DNA of 64,000 nucleotides from contig VICG01000015.1 of NCBI GenBank assembly GCA_008692225.1, positions 1 through 64,000 of the forward strand, given 5' to 3'. Below the pieces are notes generated by a model. That model was not told the DNA's origin. It did not search any database and saw only the letters and a list, made by a program, of their open reading frames with translations. Position numbers and translations under genes: made by a program. Within the stretch, counting starts at the first letter, position 1; each line of letters opens with the position of its first letter. The stretch is from Monilinia fructicola (Eukaryota; Ascomycota; Leotiomycetes; Helotiales; Sclerotiniaceae). Below, piece after piece: positions 39,716-53,037 of the stretch.

Positions 39716-40920
39716 CTTTTCTGTATTTGATGTTGATGTTGATGTTGATGTCGATGTTACACAAGATGGATAGATAATCTTGAAAATATGTGTGAGAGAT
39801 GTGAAGTTGCAGATGAAGTTGCTGTTGTTACTTTACTTGGACAGTTGAAGGAAAGAAAGAAGTTTTCCAATCAAATCCAAAACATTCAAATTAATAAATC
39901 TTTTATCCGCCCGTTGCCTTTTCCTCTTCGTTTTCCTCTTCCTCTTCCTCTTCCTCTTCCTCTCCCTTTTCCCGTCCAACCTTTCTTCTTCGAGACTTCT
40001 TCCCGAGGTCTTTTTCCTCCTTCCTTCCACGTCTGGTCACTCGTACTAACGAACTCACTCCGCAAATTGGTTGGAAATGGGAATCGTGGAATGGCGGGGC
40101 AAAGCAAAGATCATTCGGCCTCGGTTCCGTGATCCCCGAGTATATATTATTTCATCCCACCTTTTGTCAAAATCTATAGCCGACGGACGATTCTCTTTTC
40201 CTCCTCCATCAAATCAATCGAGTCAATCTAGAAGATGGAAAGATGGATGGATGAATGGATGGATCGATGGATCGATGGGTGGGTGGACATGGAAAGACTG
40301 AAAGAAGAATCCCCATGACAATGACAACATCCAAAGTCTATATTCAACCAAGTCAATGACATCGGACGAACCTGGGAATAGCTTCTAATTATTCTCTTGC
40401 CTTAAAAGTCGCTGCTGGTAGGTCCACGGGCACCTAGATACTACGGAGTACAGTACATACGTACCCAAAGCAAACAGTTAGGCCGTGATGATTATTAACC
40501 TTACATCAGTCTCAAGATTACATTTGACTTCAACATCCAACATCCAACACAATGAATGCGTCAACTTATGTCCTATTGCTCAATCATTTGCACCAATTTT
40601 CATTTCATCGGGAGGAATGAATAGCCAGCCGAGTGGTAGAAACTCATCAATCATACTAATTCATTCAATTTTTGATTTCATGCTATATGATTCTAGGATA
40701 AACTCTGCCAATTTATCCACTTGAAATGAGCATTACCCTGCTATTGAAGATATGATTCGTTCAATCATTAAAACGCTCAAAAGTTTCGCTCGCTATCCAA
40801 TCCATTGATATCATGTCATGTCCATTCGGCCCCCGAAAATTCCCCAAAACGGAAAAAGAAACAAAAAAAAAGAAAGGCAAAAAAAACATCAAAAGTCTAT
40901 AACTCTAAACTTTTGTGGCT
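39716..40920. other. Intergenic region with pyrimidine-rich and ATGG tracts
   Basis: Contains a (CCTCTT)n-like tract at 39915-39965 and (ATGG)n words at 40230-40290. No open frame here has more than low-complexity content. It should carry the GAL7 promoter and the dehydrogenase 3' region. Confidence 0.45.
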
Positions 40921-42289
40921 CTACTCATCAGCTTGTACCTTCTTCACAACCGCGACAACATGAGGGAACAGTGGGTGATCCGATTCTAAGCCGCAGACCT
41001 TCTCCACCACTTGTTCGGGTGAGTTTGAAGACATGATCTTGGCCAATTCCTTGGACTCCTCATCATCTTCAACGTTTTGGAAACGGAAAGCCATCTCAGC
41101 AGCGTCTAATAAAGCACCAAATTCCTTTCCTTCTTCAGCAAGTTCGGCGGCTGGGGCAATGAATCTTTCCTTTCGACTCAATTTGCGCAAGGGTGCACGA
41201 CCAACTCTCTCTACTGCATCTTCAAGATGTGGGTTTCCGATTCGAGTGATGATCTTGTCGACATAGTCCCTTTGTTCCTGTGCTTCAATGCCGTGCTTGC
41301 CGACTATCAATCGGCTGGTTTCATCCAACGCCAGGTGGACTTCTTTGAGAATCTTGGGGTCCTGTAAAGCGTCATAAACTGTGGCTTTCTGGTGGTAATA
41401 TCCGTGATATGCCGCAGCGGCGTGTCCAGTGTTGACAGTAAAGAGCTTACGCTCAATATATGGTATTAAATCATCCACCCACTTGATACCCTTGATCGCT
41501 GGAGGTTCGTGATCATGGAACGGTGAACGATCCACAACCCATTCGTAGAATTTCTCAAGCTTAACATCAAGACCTGCATCTGGATCTTGAGCTGGAACGA
41601 TGCGATCAATGGCAGAGTTTGCATAACGTGCTCGCTCGTGGTGGTCATCCAGACGATGCTCGGGAGTATGATCTCCCTTGACGTGATTGGCGAGAGTATC
41701 CGTTGCCCCAATGGCGTTTTCGCAGGCGATCACAGCAATTGGGGTTGCATCATTGGATCTCCCATCGATACCCTTTGCAATGACGGGTGCAATGAACTTG
41801 AGAATATTCGGACCAACAGAGCATGTCACTACATCTGCTGTTCGAATCTCCTCAATCACATCGGCTTCGTGGGTTTTCGAATTGATGGCACGGTAGTTGG
41901 TGATGGTTTCTTCGCTCGATCCCTCGGCTCCAACTTGAATGACTTTGTATGAAGGGGTGGTTTGCAATTTTTGGATGATGCTGTCCATGACATCGCAGAA
42001 GACGACTTCATAACCGGATTTGTGAAGCTAATCAAGATATGATGATTAGTGACGGTGTTCATGGGTTTGAGAGATGGAGTGTGGGACTTAGAGCAAGGGA
42101 AGAAACGTCTCAAGGAAGTAACAAAATTATGAAGATATCCTTCGAGAGAATAATCTTCACCCTTGCGCAAGAATCCCCATGATCTAGAACTGTAGGTGGA
42201 TAGAATGAAAGAGGGTATAAACTCACAAATTCAGCAACAAAACCTCTACCGATATTTCCGGCACCAAAATGAACTGCTTTTAAACCCAT
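40921..42289 (-). CDS. Mannitol-1-phosphate 5-dehydrogenase
   Basis: Cytosolic NAD-dependent enzyme that interconverts fructose-6-phosphate and mannitol-1-phosphate, the entry step to mannitol in fungi. About 388 residues, the family length. Exon 1 (42289-42227) gives the Rossmann motif [15 protein letters not shown]; one intron (42028-42226) follows, then a single long exon. Further marks: [21 protein letters not shown], the [19 protein letters not shown] segment with catalytic lysine/asparagine/histidine residues of the polyol dehydrogenase family, and a helical C-terminus. Start chosen from the family N-terminus [12 protein letters not shown]. The frame is intact. Confidence 0.95.
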
Positions 42290-42412
42290 GATGATAGATG
42301 ATGAATGACACTTTGTAAATATTCAAGTGTGATGGAGGGAACGATAGGTGATTAGGATGTGATAATAGGGATATGAATGTATGTGAATGTACGGCGTGTA
42401 TAGGAGTTGATA

Positions 42413-42478
42413 GTAGGTACGTAGGTATGTAGGTATGTAGGTATGTAGGTATGTAGGTATGTAGGTATGTAGGTATGA
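42413..42478. repeat. (GTAGGTAT)n microsatellite
   Basis: About eight copies of an 8-base unit, 120-180 bases upstream of the mannitol-1-phosphate dehydrogenase start codon, so it lies in that gene's promoter or 5' leader. Confidence 0.9.
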
Positions 42479-45400
42479 TATAAGAGTGTATAAAAGGCGG
42501 GGAGGTATGAGTCGAGGAGGTCTGAGTCGAACCGATGACTACTGTACTGTATAATGTTTCGTTTAAGAATTGGAAGGGGGTATCGAGACGAAAGGCAAGC
42601 GAGACACAAAGATGTTTAAAGAGGATGGATGGACGGACGGATGGATGGATGATGATAATGAAGATAGATATAATGATATAATTAAAAAAAGAAGAGCAAT
42701 CGGGGAAAGAGGTGATACTTATATATTATACTTGTATACACACAGATGTATTGACAATAATGGGCGCAGGGGACTTACGGTTAAGGAAAAGCTTACCTTG
42801 CCTACCTATGGGAAGCCGAAAGCAAGGTCACACGTTTGTAACCATTGCTCTGTACAGCTGGAGTATCTTTCTTGGCTTATGCTACATGGTGTACATATGA
42901 AGCCGCAACGGCATCTCGGATTGGAGGACGAAGGCAGAGGCTACGTGAATGATGATAAGCCACCCATTTTGCGGGGATTGAACGTAATTGGTTGGGTTTG
43001 AAGATATGGGCCAATGAGGGATGATGTCAAGAATCTAGGATTTAAATAAGAGGGATTGGAAAAGCATGTTAATTACTTGTTGCATCTTACAACATCGTGA
43101 TGAAGAGGAGTGGGCCAATCCAATTGCGAATGACTCGGGAAGTGAAGTGAAGTGAAGATGAAGATGAAGATGACTACAGTATGACTGCGACTACGAGTAT
43201 CCAATGACCATGAATAATCGACCGATAAAGCGAATAGATTCAACTAGACCCATTGGACCCATTGGACCCATTGGACCCATGATTTATGTGCAGTACAGTA
43301 CTGTACTGTATTATTGACGACACGCTTAACTCCAGGTTTGAGAGGCAATGAATGCAATGAATGAATGCATTGAGATGGAGTGGTTGTTGATTTGATGATT
43401 TCTTGCTTTGATGGGGTGAAGAGGAGGAGGATTACTGTAATGATCTTGTATGACGCAGTTAGATACCTTCTGTTACAGTATCATTACTTCTGCACTGTCC
43501 TATACTCTATACAGTACAACCATACCAATGACACCATACGGAGTAAATAAGCCGGGGGTTTTCATAGTGGAGAAGAGGGGGAAGAGGGAGGAGGGATGAG
43601 GGATGAGCGATGAGCGATGAGCGATGAGGGATAAGGGATAAGGACAAAGAGGAGGACTTCAAGGTATCATCATTCTCTTATTCATTAGGGGTAATGATCG
43701 ACTAAAGTTGAGGGACGTGCAAATAGATGCATACATACTTGTACATTCAGAGCCGTGAAATACTCCGTAGATTTGAATAGGGCCAGACCGGAGGACCGGA
43801 TGGATGCATGAGAGATATGTCTACTCCGGATAGTATGAGACAGCAGTGTACAGGTTGAGTGTGCAGAGGTAGATATCAAAGCAAAAGACTATGAGCGTAT
43901 AAGGTTGACAGCTGCAATATAGAGAAGAAACAGAGGAACGAACACATTGGTACTGTACGGAGTAAATATCAATAAACTCCTCAAATAACCTCATGCAAAG
44001 CTACGCGAGTACACCGAATAGAAAGTCCATTGGTTTCATTGCATATGCTCCGTTTGTTCGTTGCCTATAGAAACCTTCAAGAGACAAGAGATAGCCAACG
44101 CAGCCCACAGCCCACAGCTCACGATTACAGATCACAGATCACAGATCACAACTCACGCCTCACAACTCACGGGTTAGTAGTTCTACTGTAGCAGAAGAAA
44201 GCTTATCAAAAAAACCATCATCGTTTGTACTGTAACATGTGTTTTCAACCTTGTCCCTTGTTCCTTAGAACTAACCTTACCCTTCCTTACCCGCATCTAC
44301 TCACCCAAATGCGGTACATAATTGCACATACAGTATACACGCACGCTTCGCTTGGCAGGAAATACTACGGAACTCCGTAGATGTACTCCGTCTGGTCGAT
44401 ACTGTAAGTACTGCAAGTACTGCAAGTACTGCAAGTACGGTAGCGGCGATGAGTAGGGAGGAATGATTATGAGGTCAAATACATGTAGAACTTACACTTA
44501 TAGAACAGTACTGTACTGTACTGTACTGTCCACGGGTAGGTTACTGTAACACGCGTGCACGAGTGAGTGATATTCATTCAATCGTGCATGGAGGGAAACA
44601 AATTGATTGGATCATAATTCGTGATTCCATGATGAAACGGAATCGGACTCAGACTTGATGACAGATCTGATCATACGGAGTAGATGGTATCATGCAGTAC
44701 AGTCAGTATTCATCCATGGATCTCGATAAGTGAGGATCTCGATATACCTACAGTAGGTAGCTCGCAGATTGCAAGCTTGACCTATGACAGCATGTATGTG
44801 TGTACACTGTACAGGAAAAGTATCCCAAGGGAATAGTTTCATCAAGTGGAATAATTCTTCTCCGATATTCTTTTCTTGTTGGTCCACCGGGTTGTTGGTA
44901 AGTCCATGATAGAACTAGAACCATCTACATACAGTACGAAGTCCTTGTACCTTGGTTTATCCATACATCTTGATTCAGGATAGTTGTGCATGTTGATACA
45001 TCTGGATACATCTTGATTCATTCATACATCCATGGAGAGATACATCATCCTGCAATTCATGCTGCAATCCACACCTTGCTTAGTAAGTGATTCGTACATC
45101 TTGCTCTCGTATTAGTAGTCCTGTACTGCATACGGACGACTTTGTACTCTGTACTTGTACAGTATACAGATGATGATCATGATCGATGCCTACATTGCCT
45201 AGACAGGTAGACACAGGAAAAGTACCAAGACTCTCCTCAGTCTCCTGTAAGTGCAAGTACTCATACAACTACTCCATCCTCGAATCATCTAGAGCTTTCT
45301 TCCATCCCTCCTTCCTTCCCCTGCTCCTCCTTCCCCTGCTTCCCTGCTTCCCCTCCTATCATCTAACACGTTCTTTCCACTCGATATCAATATGGTCCAC

Positions 45401-45837
45401 TTTCACATCAATCACAAATCACCATGATAACCAGACCCACATATCTCACGATAACTTCACATTTCTACTCGGTTTAACAATAACATCATACCGAGATATC
45501 TTCCACCGAATGCTAGATCTCGATTCCTCATATAATATGATGATATTCGGAGAAATCATATCATCTCAATCATTCCGAAAGAATTTATCCAGAATCTTCC
45601 TCTCCTATTTCGGTCCGTTTTCTCTTTTTCATTACTCCATCTAGATCCACCTACAGTTGAAGTTGAGGATATACTCCGTATATAATCTTCGATGATGAAC
45701 ATCGTAAAATAACCGAGTGCATGTTGTAGTTGATGGCGACAACTATGTACAAGTAAGGAGTAAGTAATAAGTACTAGGTATATCCATATCTACTGTATGC
45801 TTTCATCTAACAAGAAGTAGTAATAGACAGTAGACAA

Positions 45838-45925
45838 CAGATAATAGATAATAGATAATAGATAATAGATAATAGATAATAGATAATAGATAATAGATAA
45901 TAGATAATAGATAATAGATAATAAA
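45838..45925. repeat. (GATAATA)n microsatellite
   Basis: About twelve near-perfect 7-base units, degrading to the right into AACAATAGACAATAG-type words up to about 45970. No gene attached. Confidence 0.9.
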
Positions 45926-46609
45926 CAATAGACAATAAACAATAGACAATAGGCAATAAGCAATAGGCAATAATGCATAATGGATAATTAAGTAATCCAG
46001 CAGAACTATGCCCCTTTAAGCTCGTAAGGCAAAATCCCCAAATCAGCCCAGCAAAATCGTAAGTTGCCGAATTTTACCGACATTAAGTTACCAAGCACAA
46101 GGCAAAACTACCTACCATCCGCATCATCTCAAATCCCACAAACTTACTTGATCACCATTCAACAAGAAACTCAACACATGTAAACGCTTTAGCCGCGAGT
46201 ACATGGAGTGGTATTCCCAGATCCAATATGGCAATATACGTCTGTCTTGATTCACACATGAATGTTATACAACAGAACGTTGAACGCAATATTCCCATTC
46301 CCTTTGCTCCAGTGCATCTCATCGGACCTTTCAACATAGCCTGTTCCTTTCAAGCTTTGCGTCTCACGCCATCTATCTCGAGAGAGTTCTTGAAGACCTT
46401 GCCTTGAATTGCATTCTTCCTGTCGATGTACAGTAAACATAGATTACTGTATACGCAGCTCATCTCAACAATGCAATATCCATCCAAAACCGTATGATCT
46501 CTCACTTCTCTCGCCTCATCTTTGTTGCTATACATCCATCCCAATCCATTCCCTCCCATTCCTCGCACCAATCTCTCCATATCGCCATCTACAGATCTAT
46601 ACATTTCTC

Positions 46610-46735
46610 CATCTGTATACACATATACATACATATATATCCATACATACACAGATATATACATACATGCATACATACATACATACATACTCTCTCTATG
46701 CATACACATATATACATACATGCATAAACAAATAA
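46610..46735. repeat. (TACA)n-rich microsatellite
   Basis: Imperfect ACATATACATACATA repeats. They generate open frames on both strands whose proteins are just histidine/tyrosine/threonine repeats, so these frames are not genes. Confidence 0.85.
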
Positions 46736-49339
46736 ATCAACACACAGGAACAACGGGCCGACAACAAACCCCCAGTTCCAACTCTCAAACCCAACCCGAG
46801 CCTATTTCCCAAGGGAAGACTCAACCGCAACCAACATTAGGATAAACTGACATCAAATACAGTAGAATAAAAATAGAATTCCAGCAGCCTACGACATCCA
46901 ATCCCGAATCTATACCCAATCTCCAAATCATACGACTGTATATAACGCCTTGAATCCCCATTTATATTATTTCACGGGGTAATGTGATCTGAGTGCGGAG
47001 TCCAGCGACTTGATGACTGTACCTGAGTCAGTACCTAGGTACCTCGATATCTCCATGTGATGAAGTATTTGGTATATCTGTGATTCGGAGCTGATTAACC
47101 CGAATGATTGATTGATTGTGGTATTAGTTTATTTCCTTCATAGAGGTATAAATCACAATCACAATCAATGTGTACTTCCATCACGAGTCTCATGCATCTT
47201 GAAGCTCATGAGGTGGGACTTTTACTTATAATCGTTTGGAGGAGTAGTTTGGTTGGTTATGATGATGGAGGTCAAGGTTAGTTCTAATGGGTTTGTTTGG
47301 TTGTGTGTATGCATCTACTCGCAGTAAGTAATGTGCTGTACTCCAATAAGATGATTTTGATTGTAGAAGTATCACATGTGTGTGGGTGAATAAATACGTG
47401 ATGACTAGATGGAGAAGAATCTTTAGATTTGTAGATGGATACGTGCGGTCTTATATTCACCTCGTCGTTGACATATGATGCATCGTTTCCAATCTGTAAT
47501 CTAATTATAATTCATAGCTCTTTTAGTCCACAATCCCATCCATACATCGAATCCTTACCATGGAATTATAACTATCCTACCATGACAATAACCATACACA
47601 TACTTACCCTCCCAATTGAACCAAAATCCAAAAGTCCGGTGAGTCGAAAATTGAAATAACCCATCCTTCAATATACAAGCCAAAACGATATTCTACATCC
47701 CCCGCAAGCCAAAGGATCAAAATCCTCACATGCTAACTTGGTCTCTAATTTTGAAGTGTGAAGTGAAAGTTTATCACAGTAGATACTTTTTCAGATCTTT
47801 GTTTAACTGCATCCTCCATCTTCATCTTTATCTTCATCTTAAGCTAAACTCACATCCAAAAAATTATACAACACAATATGTGCGCCTCAAACAACACCAC
47901 AGAAGAGAATACCCCATACTCGAGTAGAGATAGTAAACATCCACAATGAACTCGACGTCTACGTCAATAGAAAGTTACTAAATCATCAAACGCATCCAAT
48001 CTACCAATACAAACCTCAAGATCTGCATTGATGATATTTCCCAACCTTGGAACTCCCCCATATACCCCAACCCTTATGATATTAGAGTATAAATACTATA
48101 CAGATAATGAGAACTCATTCTAAACCGTTTTACTACTTTGCGAGTTTTCTGCCTGGTGTTTTGTGGGGGTTTGTCCTCTAATGCGGAGGGTTAAGGGTTA
48201 AGGGTTATAGGATGAATAAATCGGTCAGTTAATTATTATAATCACTGGAGATAGTAGATTCCAAGAGAGTGAAAGGGGGAATTTGTATGATATTCCTGAG
48301 TAAGGGACCTACTCACTAGTGTAGAACGATAGATAGACTAAGGAGATCGGTAAGAAAATCTACAAATATTTAACGAGAACCATATTCCTTTTCTTCCCCT
48401 CTTCATTCCCTCGCTTATCATCCCCTCTCCTTAAATCTTAAGAGAGCCCCGTCAACCAAACCAGTCCTTCCAGCTCCCTAATACCGCTTAATGATCCTGT
48501 CAACTACCCACAACGCATGTCAAAACACCAGCCAACCACCACCACAACCCCAAATTCCCCAGGACCAAAAAAAGGAAAACATCAAAGTAACATCACACAA
48601 AGACCAACCTCAGTAACACCAAGTGAAGCAAATATAAAACCATTTTTGAGCCGCTGAGAAATATCAAAATCATAAAAACTACACCATGGCCACAAACATC
48701 CAGCGGGGAACTCCGCCTAGAGTTAAAGTATCAGCTGATGCGAAAGAATACCTATCGGTGGTATGAAAGATATTAAATGAATTACATGAATGAAACTGAT
48801 TCACGAAGAGAGATTATGGTGAATTGTGAGTAGCTGCATCAAGGAATCATTGGGAATATGATTTTGGTATGAGAAAGAAGATGACTATGACTATCAGGGA
48901 TGACTATGAATATGAATATGAATCTTACCATGAAACAATACAGGCATCTATATAAACAACCTGATTTACCCATACATAATAATATTCGCACAATCAAATG
49001 AGAAAATTAAACAACACTTTTTAACATCTTCACGACTCTGAGATTTCTTCAGTCCAGGACTTGTACTAAATTCCACGCAACCATCATATTCCAATCTTCC
49101 TCCAAGTTTCGGAATTTTTACCCAAGTTAAAACATATGATTGGAAAGAACGTTCTAGAGCTATCGAGAGAAGCTACCCCAAAGCAACACTAGAAGTCACT
49201 ACCATTTGAAGAGACTTTGGACTTCAACGTTTGTGACTACCTTAATATTGTGCGGGAACACTTTGAAATCTCCAACTTCAGCATCTATTCTAGCACTTCT
49301 TCACAACAATCATTAGCCGTTTTCTATCATCAACCCAAA

Positions 49340-51305
49340 ATGACTGATAATACCCTCCACCGGCGCCTTCTTCTCGATATTGCAGAACTGCAGGCTAAAC
49401 CATATCCCAATATCACCCTGCACGTTGATGACGAGAACATATACTCCGCTTGTCTGATCCTAGCTGTGGAAGGATATGGGCATCTTCACATGACTGTCGA
49501 GTTTCCTCCAGATTACCCACTTCAACCACCGAGTATTGAAATGAACACTGCTATCTCACATCCAAATGTCCGAGGCAAACAAATTTGTGCTTCTTTGTTA
49601 AATACAATGGAAGGATGGACCTCGGCCTACACTTTGAAGGGGATCGCAATCCAGTTGCTCAGTTTCTTTGCGAGCGATGAGGTCGAACAAGTAGATGGAA
49701 ACGGGCGTGTAAACTTGCAGGCCTATCGAAATGAGTCGCCAAGTCCGGGTGAGGCGAAGAAATTCATTTGCGCCAAGTGCTCTGACAAGGAGGCATCCGA
49801 GGACAGCGCCGTCCCTATATCCGATGCATCCTTGACGACCGGTATCGAAATAATGGACCTTCAGGATATCGCTTCCCAAAACTCGAACAACAATTCCAAA
49901 GGAATCATACAAAGAATGAAACTTCCGGATGAAGTAATACTATCGTTATGCGAAAACTTGGAAACTGAGGACCTGATGCTCTTCGCAAGAGCATGGAGTA
50001 GAGTTAGTCGTATGATAACACAGTGAGCCTGTCTCCTCTCAATCCTGGCTGTTTCGAGAATATGGGCAAAGAAACTGACATCTGAATGCAAGGTATGACC
50101 TAATTCGTACGCGAGAACTGCAGTGTTTCTTCTGCAAGCAAGACTATAAAACGGTCAGACTGGGGGTCGGAGTACGCGTCGACAAAAAAGAAACCGGGAA
50201 AGGGATATTTTCTTCAGAGTTCGATTTGCTATCCTATGATGGTTTTTGGACACACAGCGTTCGCCGCTCGGTTCAAGGCATCAAGTTTCAATATTGGCTT
50301 CCTTTGCCTATTTCCGAAGGACACTGGAAGAGGATCAAGCTTCCAAAGTCAGTCTACTGGCACTTGGACTTGATTAGAGCCGCAGCAAGACTTGGGAGTA
50401 TTCCGCAATTTAAAGTGATTTATCATTTCATGAATGATGTGGTGGTGAAACTCAACAAGGAGACCGAGGAAAACACATATAGGGCACCTTATTACCCACA
50501 CGAAGAGATGCCCAGAAGTACTTTGACACATGGTTCGGAGAAAGCAATAGAATCATATTTTCACCTGTTTCACCTACTTGTTTGCCTTGCGGCCGAAGAC
50601 AAATCGATTGTGAAGTCCGCGAATGATATGCTCAAGGAATTTATCGACGGCGAAACTTCCGAAAAATCCTGTCCAAACCTTGGCCATCTTCTTGTAGCCT
50701 CACTTATCAGCGATATCGAAATATCAAACAGCGTTATGGAAGCAATTATTAAGGAGACGATCACTCGAAATGTTGTATGGATGTTCGATGGGCAGCTAGG
50801 AAAAAACATGGCTGAGCTAAGTTATATGGAACCTTCCGACGTTTCTCACCATCGCCTTAGGAAAACATTCGAGGCTGGTAAGACATCCTACAGAGTCTTG
50901 ATGTTCTTGAACCTTTTTAGATTAACAGCAGTGGGGAATCCGAGGAAACCATTGTCCCAGCTAGCAAACGAAGCTTTCCAACGTCATGGTGCTCCACCAA
51001 GAGGATCAGCTAAACACCTCGCGAATTGCATAAGGGGTATCCATCTCATTGATTCATTCTCCGACTTTTTCGATGCCATGGGCATGGGTGCTCGGGGGGA
51101 TGATTGGTTCACTCATCTTCTGAGAGAGTGTATAAGAGACAGTATCAACAAAGGGTATTCGAAAATGCCAATCACTCAATCACAAGCTTTGTATCTCCGA
51201 CAATTGAATGAACCGGGTGTGGAGGTAGCAGGTGGTCTTCAACCGGCATACATTGACATGTGCGAGGTGGGATCCTTCTTCCCTGAAAGCGGAAGTGATT
51301 TGTAA
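49340..51305 (+). CDS. E2 ubiquitin-conjugating (UBC) domain fused to an F-box
   Basis: Protein of about 630 residues. The N-terminal 150 residues form a UBC fold: RRLLLDIAELQ, PPDYPLQPPSIE, and HPNVRGKQICASLL, with the cysteine at the catalytic position after HPN. After a linker comes an F-box-like helix set (MKLPDEVILSLCENLETEDL), just before the single intron (50023-50092). The remaining 400 residues have conserved-looking content (FDLLSYDGFWTHSVRRSVQG, YWLPLPISEGHW) that I cannot assign. Such a chain could carry ubiquitin and dock to Skp1 in one polypeptide. Start at 49340 has a good context and matches the family; an in-frame Met at 49217 is less likely. Confidence 0.8.
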
Positions 51306-51547
51306 AGTTATAGGCGTGGTTCTGGTTGAGGAGAAAGCGGAGGTAGCCAAAGATAAAAAAGTCTTACACTAGCAGCTCTTCTGTAAATTCGAATGAGATA
51401 TGTTTTGTATAAGAGCCGCAGGGTAGAAAGGGTATGAAACGCCATAGGACATAAATATCCTCATGCAAATAGTCCAAACTTGGGCATACATGTGCAATAA
51501 AACGGTTCCTTGTATGGAGTTTGGTGCTGGAATCCCTCAACATCGTC

Positions 51548-52189
51548 TCAATAACCACCCTGCCAAATTTCCTTCCTATATCCTTCAGTCAGACGTGTAT
51601 CTTCACCGTATATTTCCTGCCATCCCACGAATCCTCTGTCTAGTACATAGACCTTTTGTTCTTTCTTTTCGGTGTCCTCTACAATATCTTCCCAATCTCC
51701 ATCATCAGCCTTCTTCTCTGTGTTCTCTTCTTTATTCTTCTCCATAGCTTTCCCAACGACTCCGGCGCCCATGAGCCTCTCCCTTTCACGTATATATCTC
51801 AAGGCAGCACTTGGACCTCTCTGCTGACTCAATGCGCAGTGAAACACAACCGTATCTTTATCTTTGAGTTTTCGCACTAGCTCGGGGATCTTGTAGTCGA
51901 GAGTGGAAGATGGGATATGTGTAGAATGTTTGATGTGGCCGCCTATATGATCTGCGGGGTAGCTTGAAGTTAATGGTATTCAGAGGGGCATACAAGGGCG
52001 CATGCGGCGGTATTCTCTTGTGTCGAGCAATGGAGGTGAGGGGAACATACCATCGTCGCGCACATCGATTATAGCTAGATTCTGCGGTGCGGAAGGTGCA
52101 TCGAGGTTTGAAGAAGCGTGCGAGAGAAGGATATCTGAGAGAGCCTTTGAGGATAAGCGTGGGACAGTTCCAATTGTGATGGTGGACAT
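51548..52189 (-). CDS. Rhodanese/CDC25-type phosphatase (Acr2/Ych1-like)
   Basis: Small single-domain protein of about 180 residues with the rhodanese fold. It reads IIDVRDD early, GGHIKHSTHIP after the intron (51952-52050), and has the active-site loop HCALSQQRGPSAA with the catalytic Cys and the Arg five residues on, as in CDC25-like phosphatases and arsenate reductases. A lysine/glutamate-rich insert (about 35 residues) precedes the last helix, LDRGFVGWQEIY. Likely a tyrosine phosphatase or arsenate reductase; the sequence does not decide. Start at 52189, or three codons earlier at 52198. Confidence 0.85.
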
Positions 52190-52641
52190 TTTGCGCATTT
52201 GGTGTTGTCGTTGTCGTTGTCGTTGTCGTTGTTCTTGTTTTCTTTGTGAGGTTAGGGTTACACGGTAGGGTAGTAAGTAGTGGATGAGTGTATGAGTTTG
52301 GTAGCAATGGGAGTGAAGTTCCAAGTGGTAGGATGGAATGCTGTGCCAGTTCTATCAATCTCTGCGATCTATGCAATCCATGGATCTATCAAAGCTCCGA
52401 ATGGGGGGACGTTGATGATTGATTGATTTGGAGTGAGGAAGTGAGGTTGTGTTGCATTTCCGGGAGTGTAAGAAATAACCTTGAGGTTAATTACCAAGTA
52501 GCAATTAATAATACTAATAACCTTATCACCCCAAAATCAATCATATATCAATCATAATGAAATCAATCTTAACCTCCATTGACCAGCTCTATAGAAATTG
52601 AGCTCAAGATTCTTATTATCATGAATGAAGAAGCATTATGA
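52190..52641. other. Promoter side of the phosphatase gene
   Basis: Contains a (GTTGTC)n tract at 52203-52235. No separate gene is seen. The long frame at 51858-52376 on the minus strand is a shadow of the phosphatase gene. Confidence 0.4.
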
Positions 52642-53037
52642 ATGAATATACTGAGCGCCGAGGATGCTGGAGCAATTATTGCACAGGGAGGAAAGAAAGG
52701 TTACCGTCGTCGCCTAATTCTCGGCTTCCTATGGATAGTTTGTTTGCTTCATCACCACGGCTCAAGTATCTTAACTCGTCATCAGTGTGACATGAGAACA
52801 ATGAGTCAACGGATCGTGGATTCCAAAGAACAACCTGGAAACTTGAAGTTTGATATTCTTCCTATGAAAGGTCCAAGTGGATTATGGAGACATTGTGGTC
52901 GGTCGTATCTACTCTTGATATCAATACTAGTTTGGAGACCAAAACGAGATGTCATCATCAATTTTGACACGGGCACAAGGGAAATTTGGCCAGATATCTG
53001 TGCTTTTGACCCGGGGGCCAATTTTACATATGTTTAA
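52642..53037 (+). pseudogene. Possible aspartic-protease-like fragment
   Basis: A 131-codon frame whose last third contains NFDTGTREIWPD, which resembles the FDTGSxxLW active-site loop of pepsin-type proteases, preceded by a hydrophobic strand and KRDVIINF where GTPPQ would be expected. The other active site and about 250 residues are missing, and the following 53038-54057 shows no continuation. A gene relic is the best reading; chance is possible. The DNA from 53038 to 54057 holds no supported gene. Confidence 0.3.

Larger units (their letters stand above)
42290..49339. other. 7-kb gene-poor interval rich in microsatellites
   Basis: Ordinary GC content, unlike the RIP islands, yet I find no gene. 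Open frames here are short and mostly simple-sequence. The interval contains GACCCATTG (43245-43280), GTACTGTACTGTA (43290 and 44505) and GTACTGCAA (44405-44440) repeats, scattered CGGAGTA/TACTCCG words, and a telomere-like GGGTTAAGGGTTAAGGGTTA at about 48187. It may hold long regulatory regions, a non-coding RNA, or a gene with many small exons that I missed. Confidence 0.5.

Noticed and set aside
45790..46845. Several 60-120 codon frames on both strands
   Set aside because: They are translations of GATAATA and TACA microsatellites and appear on both strands at once.
48187..48207. Interstitial telomere
   Set aside because: Only three GGGTTAA units, which differ from the TTAGGG terminal repeat; too short to claim a fusion or healed end.
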